From the IMG/VR virus record IMGVR_UViG_3300049726_000100, positions 17,975-81,974 of that record: a stretch of DNA of 64,000 nt; one strand, 5' to 3'. The notes under the pieces were generated by a model that searched no databases, was not told where the DNA came from, and was given only the letters and a program-made list of their open reading frames with translations. This DNA is from a virus. The position numbers and the translations under genes were made by a program. Positions 23,053 through 31,200 of this stretch are shown here, piece by piece. Within the stretch, counting starts at the first letter, position 1; each line of letters opens with the position of its first letter.

Positions 23053-24129
23053 ATGGCATTTAATACAAAAATTAAATTAACAAATCAACATGTTGAACAA
23101 ACTCAAAATAGTTCATTAGTATTAAGTGGTAAAACTCAAGTTGCAACAGTTGGTGATTTAAGATATCAAATACATCCTGATTTTACTGGAAATACACAAG
23201 TTGTTGATAAAAGATATGTCGACCTTCAAGCAAGTGGTGCTACTGGTAGTACTGTTTATAAATTAGCAAGTCCTACTTCAGTATGTGTCGGTGGTATTGA
23301 TGTTGGAACAATTTTAACTGGTAAAACATCAAACGAAATACTAAAAGAAATATTAGTTCCTACTTTAAATCCAGTTTTAACTAATCCATCAAGTTCAATT
23401 TCTTTAAATCCTTCAGGAACTTTTGAAGTTGGTTGTAGTATTTCAACATTATGCGTAATAACTACATTAAATCAAGGATGTATTAATCCACAATATACAG
23501 CAACATGTAATAAAATAAGTAATGGTGCATGTTGTTATAAATATAATGGTGTTGGTGTTACTGGAAATTATGCATGCACTGCATTAAGTGTAACTAAATG
23601 TGCTGCTTCTTATGTTATTTCTGCGGGTACACAAACATGGTGTTCATGTGTAACATATTGTGCTGGTGTTCAGCCAAAAAATAGTGCAGGTGGTAATTAT
23701 GGTTCACCTCTTTCTGCTGGTGATACAACACAACAAACAGCATCATTAACAGGTATTTATCCATATTTTTGGGGTAAATGTACTTGTCCCGGTGCTGCGG
23801 GAGCAAATCGTCCAACAGCAACAAGTGCTATGGTAGGTGGTGGAACTAAAATTGTTGCAAGTTCATCAAGTTCTATTAGTATTAATTTTAATAGTGGTAG
23901 TGATGATTATTTGTGGTTTGCATATCCAGCATCAAATACAGATAAAACATGTTGGTGTATAACTGCACTTAATAATGGTTCTATTGGTGGCGGTATTAGT
24001 CCTGCATGTAATTTATTTCCATCATCTAATATAACTAGTGTTACAACAGTTTGTTGGTCAGGACAAAGTTATAAAGTTTATATTAGTAATAAACAAACAT
24101 GTGTAACATCATCAATGTTAATAAGTTAA
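23053..24129 (+). CDS. tail fibre/adhesin protein D, paralogue of protein A
   Basis: A 358-residue protein. The N-terminus (QNSSLVLSGKTQVATVGDLR) parallels protein A. A collar-like VVDKRYVDLQASG segment follows, then the cysteine-rich module (CVGGIDVGTILTGKTSNEIL, EVGCSISTLCVITTLNQGC). The module ends CWSGQSYKVYISN, like CWSGVNYKFYISN in protein A. I infer duplication of one adhesin gene within the cluster. Confidence 0.62.
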   Translation: MAFNTKIKLTNQHVEQTQNSSLVLSGKTQVATVGDLRYQIHPDFTGNTQVVDKRYVDLQASGATGSTVYKLASPTSVCVGGIDVGTILTGKTSNEILKEILVPTLNPVLTNPSSSISLNPSGTFEVGCSISTLCVITTLNQGCINPQYTATCNKISNGACCYKYNGVGVTGNYACTALSVTKCAASYVISAGTQTWCSCVTYCAGVQPKNSAGGNYGSPLSAGDTTQQTASLTGIYPYFWGKCTCPGAAGANRPTATSAMVGGGTKIVASSSSSISINFNSGSDDYLWFAYPASNTDKTCWCITALNNGSIGGGISPACNLFPSSNITSVTTVCWSGQSYKVYISNKQTCVTSSMLIS

Positions 24130-24148
24130 TAAATAAAAATATAAAAAA

Positions 24149-26899
24149 ATGGCAATACAATTAAATGATAATTTAAAGATTAATGTTGGAAATCCAATTG
24201 ATTCAAGATATTTAAATTCTTGTAATTATCCATATGTGAGTGTTGCAGCAGTTAATGCTGACATTCCTCAATCACAAAGATATAGTGGTTTAACAGTAAA
24301 TATACTTAATACTGAATATTGGTATCAAACAGGTACTAATGATGGTAATTTGGTAATTAAAAATGCCAGTGGTACAACTTTATGTGCAAATAATGGTTTA
24401 GCAAAAAATGGTAATATAGTATCGTTAGGTGGTATATTAACTGGTGATACATTAATATCATTACCACTTAATTCCCAAATAACATTAACTGTTGGTCAAG
24501 GTAATCCTGCTAATTTTAATGGTGGATATTTTTCTGTAACAAGAGATTGTATTTTAGCATGTAATAATAAAGTGTTTATTGGTGCAAGAAGTGGTTCAAG
24601 AAGTGCAATAACTATAATACCAACAGGTATTACAGTTTGTAGCGATATTGGTAGTTTTAAAGGTATTGAATATTATTGTGATTATAGCGTAAATTATACT
24701 AATCGTTCATTAGTTGACAAAGGTTATGTTATTAGTGTAATTTCTGGTAGTACTGGTGGAACTAATATTTGTTCAAGTGATACACAAATAATATTCAATA
24801 AAAATAATATATTAAGTGGTAGTACAGGTTTAATTTATTGCCACACAATAGATGCATTACAAATTAATAATGGAAGTCAAGCATTAGGTTGTGGTTCAGT
24901 AGCAATGGCTGGTGGTAGTACTACTTATAGTGGTGCAACAAATTCTGTAGCAATGGCTGGTGGTTATACTTGTGCTGATTATTCAATAGCAATGGCTAAT
25001 GGTACTGCTTGTGGTATTAATTCAATAGCAATTGGTAATGCTATTACTTATGGTTGTAATTCAGTAGCAATGGCTGTTGGTGCAACACATGGTTGTAATT
25101 CAGTGGCAATTGCTAATGGTTTTACAGACACTGGTGCAACAAATTCAGTAGCAATGGCTAGTGGTGCTGCATTTGGTTGTATGTCAGTAGCAATGATTGG
25201 TGCAACACATGGTTGTTGTTCAATATCAATGATTGGAGAAGCATATGGAGATTGTTCAATAGCAATGAATGATGGAACTACATATGGTATTAATTCAATA
25301 GCAATGGCTGGTGGTATTACTTGTAGTGGTGCAACAAATTCAGTAGCAATGGCTAGTGGAACTGCTGTATGTGGTTTTAATTCAGTAGCAATGGTTTGTG
25401 GTATTACATATTCTGATTGTTCAGTAGCAATGGCTTGTGGTCAAGCATGCGGTTATTTTTCAGTAGCAATGGCTGGTGGTACTACTTTTGGTAGTAATTC
25501 AGTAGCTATTGGATGTAATAGTATTACATGTATTGGATGTAATACAGTAGCAATGGCTGGTGGTATTACATTTTGTGATAATTCAGTAGCAATGGTTAAT
25601 GGTTTTACTAATGCTTGTTCTTCAGTAGCAATGGCTGGTGGTACTACTAATGGTTTTAATTCAGTAGCAATGGTTAGTGGTCAGACAAATTGTATTAATT
25701 CAGTAGCAATGCTTGGTGGTATTACTTGTGCTGATTGTTCTATTGCAATTGGTATTAATAGTAGTACTTGGGCTTGTAATTCAGTAGCAATGACTGGTGG
25801 TTTAACTTGTGCTGAATGTTCAGTAGCAATGAATGGTAGTATTTCAAATTGTTGTAATTCAGTTGCAATGGCTTGTGGTTGCACAAACGGAATTAATTCA
25901 GTTGCAATGGCTTGTGGTTACACAAACGGAATTAACTCAATTGCAATGAATACTGAAAGTGTTACTTTTAGTGATGAATCCGTAGCAATGGCTGGTGGTC
26001 AAACAAACGGAATTAATTCAGTAGCAATGGCTTTAGGTGCAACGCAAAGCGGTGCAACATATTCAGTAGCAATGGCTGGTGGTCAAGCAAATAATTGTTT
26101 TTCAGTAGGAATGGTTTGTGCTCATGCAGTTGGTTGTTTTTCAGTAGCAATGGTTTGTAGTCAAACATATGGAATTAATTCAGTGGGAATGATTAATGGA
26201 ATTGTTTGTAGCGATTGTTCAATAGCAATGATTGGTGGAACTACATTTGGTTGTAATTCAGTGGCAATGATTAATGGAACAACACAAACTGGAGCAATAA
26301 ATTCAATAGCAATGATTGGTGGAACTACATTTGGTTGTAATTCAGTGGCAATGATTAATGGTTATACTGATACTGGTGCAACTTGTTCTGTAGCGATTGG
26401 TGTGGGTAGCATTACATATTGTTGTGGTTCAATAGCAATGATTGATAGTATTGCATGTAGTATTTGTTCAATAGCAATAGCTGGTAGTAGTACATATGGT
26501 AGTGCAACATATTCAGTAGGAATGGCAAGTGGTGTTGCAGGTGGTTATAGTTCTGTAGCAATGGCTGGTGGTCAAGCAGATGGTTGTTATTCAGTAGCAA
26601 TGGCTGATAGTCGTACGTGTGGTAAATATTCAGTAGCAATTGGTTGTGATAGTATTTCATGTAGCGATTGTTCAATAGCAATGCTTGGTGGTATATCAAC
26701 AATTAATTGTTCAATTTCCATAGGTAATATAATTTGTGGTAATGTTACTGGTTGTACTGTTACAATAAATAACATATTAAATTTAACACCAACAACAACA
26801 CCAGCAAATCCAACACTAGGTACAATATTTACTTGTTGCACAGATAATCATTTATATTTCTATAATGGTGGTGGTTGGAAACAATTAGATAATCCATAA
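24149..26899 (+). CDS. tail fibre E with a long YadA-like beta-roll
   Basis: A 916-residue protein. The N-terminal 230 residues resemble fibre B (attachment). Residues about 250-850 consist of roughly 40 repeats of 14-17 residues with the core NSVAMAGG or NSIAIG, the pattern of YadA/Hia head repeats that build a left-handed trimeric beta-roll. Many repeats have Cys just before the Asn-Ser (GCNSVAM) or in C.DCS positions. The C-terminus (TTTPANPTLGTIFTCCTDNH, then YFYNGGGWKQL) is a small domain typical of phage fibre ends. It should form a rigid shaft on the virion. Confidence 0.75.
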   Translation: MAIQLNDNLKINVGNPIDSRYLNSCNYPYVSVAAVNADIPQSQRYSGLTVNILNTEYWYQTGTNDGNLVIKNASGTTLCANNGLAKNGNIVSLGGILTGDTLISLPLNSQITLTVGQGNPANFNGGYFSVTRDCILACNNKVFIGARSGSRSAITIIPTGITVCSDIGSFKGIEYYCDYSVNYTNRSLVDKGYVISVISGSTGGTNICSSDTQIIFNKNNILSGSTGLIYCHTIDALQINNGSQALGCGSVAMAGGSTTYSGATNSVAMAGGYTCADYSIAMANGTACGINSIAIGNAITYGCNSVAMAVGATHGCNSVAIANGFTDTGATNSVAMASGAAFGCMSVAMIGATHGCCSISMIGEAYGDCSIAMNDGTTYGINSIAMAGGITCSGATNSVAMASGTAVCGFNSVAMVCGITYSDCSVAMACGQACGYFSVAMAGGTTFGSNSVAIGCNSITCIGCNTVAMAGGITFCDNSVAMVNGFTNACSSVAMAGGTTNGFNSVAMVSGQTNCINSVAMLGGITCADCSIAIGINSSTWACNSVAMTGGLTCAECSVAMNGSISNCCNSVAMACGCTNGINSVAMACGYTNGINSIAMNTESVTFSDESVAMAGGQTNGINSVAMALGATQSGATYSVAMAGGQANNCFSVGMVCAHAVGCFSVAMVCSQTYGINSVGMINGIVCSDCSIAMIGGTTFGCNSVAMINGTTQTGAINSIAMIGGTTFGCNSVAMINGYTDTGATCSVAIGVGSITYCCGSIAMIDSIACSICSIAIAGSSTYGSATYSVGMASGVAGGYSSVAMAGGQADGCYSVAMADSRTCGKYSVAIGCDSISCSDCSIAMLGGISTINCSISIGNIICGNVTGCTVTINNILNLTPTTTPANPTLGTIFTCCTDNHLYFYNGGGWKQLDNP
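24890..26720 (+). repeat. tandem coding repeats of the beta-roll fibre
   Basis: About 40 units of 42-51 bases with the conserved core TTCAGTAGCAATGGCTGG, in frame throughout. Unit length varies by whole codons. Near-identical units suggest that copy number can change by recombination or slippage. Confidence 0.85.
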
Positions 26900-26938
26900 A
26901 AAATATTTTTAATATTATTAACTTTTTATAAATATTTT

Positions 26939-26948
26939 AGTATTTATA
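26939..26948 (+). promoter_or_regulatory. putative late promoter motif AGTATTTATA
   Basis: Exact motif copy, 45 bases before the glycosyltransferase start. Confidence 0.55.
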
Positions 26949-26992
26949 AAATATTATAAAAAATTATAATAGTATGATAAATAAGAAAATTT

Positions 26993-27904
26993 ATGATAAT
27001 AGATGACAAAATAAAAGATGATGATAAATTTGCAATTGTACATGTTGAAGGTGGTCATGGTAAATGTATAATGTCTAGTGCTTTAATAAGAGCAATAAAA
27101 AAAGCATATCCTGAATATAAAATTGTGGTTGTTTGTGCATGGGACGGACCTTATTTTTATAATCCAGACGTTTTTAGATTTTATACTTTTGGTCAAATGC
27201 AGTACTTTTTTTCAGATTTTATTCGACCAACAACTAAAATTTTCAGACATGAAGTTTATCATAGTGAAGACCATATTCTTCAAAGAAAACATCTTACACA
27301 ATCTTGGTGTGATATGTTTAATATTCCTTATGATGGATATAAACCAAAAATATATTTAAATCCAAGAGAAATTGAAATTGCTAAAGATAAAATAAAACCG
27401 GATAATAGACCAATTATGTTATTACAAACACATGGTGGTTCTCCACAAGGACAATATTCAAAAAAATCTTGGTATAGAGATATGCCAATTGAAATTGCTC
27501 AAAAACTTGTAAATTATTTCAATAAATCATATAGGATTTTACATATTAAATCTCCAGAACAACCAGTTCTTCAAGGAGTGGAACAACTTAATTTACCACA
27601 TAGAGAATTATATGCAGTATTTCCATTAAGTACTAAAAGATTATTTATCGATAGTTTTGCTCAGCATGTAGCAGCAGCTTTGGATTTACAAAGTACTGTT
27701 GTATGGATTGGAAATAAACCAGAAGTTTTTGGTTATGCTGAAAACATTAATGTTATACCAAGTGCAAATTATGTAAGAGAATTAAATAAATTTAGTTATC
27801 TTGACCAATTCGATATCGCAGGACAGATACAGCAGTTTCCTTATGATACGGTAAATGTATTAGATATAAATAAAATTATTGAAGCAGTTAATAAACAAAA
27901 GTAA
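26993..27904 (+). CDS. GT9-like (heptosyltransferase-type) glycosyltransferase
   Basis: A 303-residue GT-B-type protein. The N-terminal domain opens with FAIVHVEGGHGKCIMSSALI, the GT9 start (G.G..I...P.i..L) in slightly altered form, followed by ALIRAIKKAYPEYKIVVVCA. The C-terminal domain has LLQTHGGSPQGQYSKKSWYR, and the SFAQHVAAALDLQSTVVWIG segment matches the family's nucleotide-sugar site (D...H.A.A...P.v...G). It lies inside the fibre cluster, so it may glycosylate fibre proteins, or alter host surface sugars. Substrate unknown. Confidence 0.72.
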   Translation: MIIDDKIKDDDKFAIVHVEGGHGKCIMSSALIRAIKKAYPEYKIVVVCAWDGPYFYNPDVFRFYTFGQMQYFFSDFIRPTTKIFRHEVYHSEDHILQRKHLTQSWCDMFNIPYDGYKPKIYLNPREIEIAKDKIKPDNRPIMLLQTHGGSPQGQYSKKSWYRDMPIEIAQKLVNYFNKSYRILHIKSPEQPVLQGVEQLNLPHRELYAVFPLSTKRLFIDSFAQHVAAALDLQSTVVWIGNKPEVFGYAENINVIPSANYVRELNKFSYLDQFDIAGQIQQFPYDTVNVLDINKIIEAVNKQK

Positions 27905-27934
27905 ATTAGAATTGAATTTTGTTGTAACAATTCA

Positions 27935-27944
27935 AGTATTTATA
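27935..27944 (+). promoter_or_regulatory. putative late promoter motif AGTATTTATA
   Basis: Exact copy, 14 bases before the next ATG. Confidence 0.55.
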
Positions 27945-27957
27945 TTAAAATAAAATT

Positions 27958-28206
27958 ATGGCACAAGGATTAGATTTTAGCATTCAATTACCTTCTAATA
28001 TTGAATCACCAATGTTGATTGATGAAGTATCATCAAATGAAATTTATATTGGTGTTTCAGCAAATAGTAAAGACATAAGTAAAGATACTTGGAAAATAAA
28101 AAGAATTTGTAAATCAGGTAGTGAATGGAGCATAGGTTTTCCAAATGGTTCTCAAGAATTTGGTTTTGCTTGGGATTGTAGATTTGGTTTCACATATTCG
28201 GCATAA
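27958..28206 (+). CDS. small virion-type protein of unknown function
   Basis: An 82-residue protein: a beta-rich stretch EIYIGVSANSKDISKDTWKI, then KRICKSGSEWSIGFPNGSQ. It is not assignable to a named family but looks like small structural proteins found next to fibres. It has its own late-type motif and stands between the glycosyltransferase and the longest fibre gene. Confidence 0.6.
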   Translation: MAQGLDFSIQLPSNIESPMLIDEVSSNEIYIGVSANSKDISKDTWKIKRICKSGSEWSIGFPNGSQEFGFAWDCRFGFTYSA

Positions 28207-28270
28207 GATTATATATAATACAATAATCATTTTTATTTTGGCAAAAACAAAAGCCAATTTAAATCTATTT

Positions 28271-28280
28271 AGTATTTATA
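28271..28280 (+). promoter_or_regulatory. putative late promoter motif AGTATTTATA
   Basis: Exact copy, 15 bases before the ATG at 28295. It helps decide that start against an in-frame start at 28145, which would lie inside the previous gene. Confidence 0.6.
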
Positions 28281-28294
28281 AAAAAGATATTATA

Positions 28295-31200
28295 ATGGCA
28301 ACTTTCACAGTAGATTTGTTATCTGGAAACATATTTTTATTTAATGGTAATTTCAGTGGTAGCGGAAGTACACCAACAACAGGTTCAACATATCCACAAG
28401 TAAATTTATATACAGATTTACCTGCTGCAGGTACGTCAAGTGGTAAAATTTATGTTGTTAGAAGTGGTAGTGGCACTTATGTTGCTAATAGAAAATCATC
28501 TGGATTTTATTTTAGTAATGGTAGTAGTTGGAAATTTCTTGGTGATACACCTGATTATTTTAAATCAAATAATTTTCAAATATATGATAGTGTAGATAAT
28601 GCTAAAGGTGTAATGTTTATTACATCAGGTATTAGTACAAATAATTTTAGAAATTTAACTATTCAAAATTCGGATGGTACTTTAGCGTATCTTACTGATT
28701 TAAATACTAAAGTAGATGTCAGTGTTTTTAATAACTTTACGGGTACTACATTACCAACATTTTATTATAATAAAGCACAAATTAATAGCTATACTGGTAA
28801 AACAAATACATTAATTGGAACTAAATTAAATATAATTAATTTTAATAACTTTACTGGTACTACATTACCTACAAATTATTACAATAAGACTCAAATTAAT
28901 AATTATACTGGTTCAACAGGTTTGCAACAAGTTACTGAAATTAATGCTAGTACAAATATTGAAAGTAGTTTTAATGGGGGTTTAGTTTCAAGTAAAATTA
29001 GACCAACTGGTGACACAGTATCTGCCATTACAATTAATAAAGCAGATGGTATAACGCCAATTATTACAATAAATACAATAAGTGGATTAACTGGTTTTGG
29101 AACAATAACACCAAAAGGTCTTGTACATGCATATGGAATAGATACTATTGGTGATTTAATTGGTACTGAAACTAATGCGCTTATTATAGACGGTTCTTTA
29201 GATGTTGATAAAAATGTTCAATGGGCAGAAAATGGCGTTGCTAAATGGCTTGCAGAAACTTATAGAGATGAAAATGCAAAATTTTGGTATCTTTATAATA
29301 TTGACGATAATAATAGTCCAATAGTGATTTCAGAAACTGGTAGATTTGGTGTCAATAGCCCAAGTAATATTATGAATAGTCATGCTGCATTAGTAATAGG
29401 TGGTCCAAATGATATATCGATTGGTGGAATATATACTCGAAATTATATAAGTATTTTTGAGTTTGAAATTGATAGTATTACTGGTACAACAGATACTTTT
29501 AGATGGAAAATAAGTATTGACCAAGGACAAACTTTTAGTGCTTGGTCAATAAGTAGCGGTTGTACAACTGGTGCAACATTAATTTATGCTGGTATTACAG
29601 TTCAATTTAAAAATATTACTGGACATGGTTTAGGAACAACATTTATTTTTGCCGCTTTTGGACAATTACCAATTGGAACTTTTGTTGTATCAACTGTTGG
29701 TTTTACTGATGTTCAACAAACATTAGATTATACTGCAAATCCTATTATTTATAATAATATAACTGCAGAAGCAAATAGTAGTACTTTAGGTGGTGATGTT
29801 ATTATATTTAATTCTGGTACTACTGTTAATGCTATTTATTTTGGAACACAAGTTAAAATAGATAGTATCTATGTAAATATGTTAAATATTGCTTCAGGTA
29901 TTATTTTAGTTACAGAATATTGGACAGGTAGTATGTGGGTTGATATTAATAATTTTAATAATAATTATATAGATTGTACAAAAAATTTAACACAAAGTGG
30001 TTCATTATCATGGGATAGTACATTAATGACAAATTGGATTCAAGATGATTTGTCTGACTTACCGGGAGATGAAAATTATTTATATTGGATACGAATAAGA
30101 ACAACAACAAATCCAATCATTGCTCCTATTGCAAATAGTTTTGCTCGTGGTGGTAATTATAGATTTGCAATAATGTCTTCACCAAATGATACTGTTCCAC
30201 ATATGTATGTTGATAGTTTAGGTCGTGTAAATATTGGTGGTGGCGTAATAACAAGACTAAATAAATTTCAAATCAATGAAGCAAATTTTCTTGATGTTGC
30301 TGTTGGTAGTCAGAGTCTTATTGAAATGGATTCCAATAATGCTAATGCTGCTGATTTAAGAATAAAATTAAGTTCAAATGATGCGATTGGTACTGGTTTA
30401 GCAATTGTTAAGACGAGAGGTACTTTATGTTCAGTATGTGGAGTACAAAATGGTGACGAAATTGGACACGTTTGGTTCAGAGCACGTATTGCTAATACTG
30501 GTGCAACAGTAAACTCAATTATATCACAATATACAGGTAATGGTTTACTTGGTTCATATAATGGTGATATATTATTTAACACTGCAACTAATTCAGTTCC
30601 GACTGAAAAGGTAAGAATTACTGCTGTTGGAAACACAGGTTTTGGCATAGTACCAACTGCTGTTATACATTTGAAAGCAGGTACTATAACAAATGCACCA
30701 CTTAAATTTACAAGTGGTTCATTACTTAGTAGTCCAGAAGTGGGGGCAGTTGAATTTGATGGTTATAATTTTTATTTTACTATAACTGGTAGTACAATAA
30801 GAAAAACATTCTCATCTCTTGAAAGTCCAATATTTACTGGAAATCCAGAATTACCAGTAAGTACTTGTTTAAATAATATAAATTTATGTAATTTTATATT
30901 AAATTCCGGTGGTACTAATAACAACACTTTATTCAAAACATGTGATTTTAATGCATATACTGGTAGTACACAACCAGCAATCGTTAAAGTAATTACTGGC
31001 GCAACAAATGGTATTTGTAAATATGATAATCATAATATTTGCCTTGGTGGTATATTAACTGCACCAATAATAATTTGTGGAAATCAAGATTTTTGTTTAC
31101 AAAGTAGAAGAATTAATATTGCAAGTTCATGTGGTGCTCAAATATATGATAAAAATGGTTGTGGTATGGAATTTTATAGCAGTGGTGGTACTATTTCTAT

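Noticed and set aside
24890-26720. Regular repeats that could be mistaken for a CRISPR array
   Set aside because: Units are in frame, of variable length, with no unique spacers, and encode a continuous beta-roll protein.
26412-26841. Leftward open frames opposite the beta-roll fibre
   Set aside because: They are low-complexity shadows of the repetitive coding strand, without start context or promoter.
28145-28294. 50-residue N-terminal extension of the long fibre
   Set aside because: It overlaps the previous gene and contains the late motif; ATG 28295 directly follows that motif.
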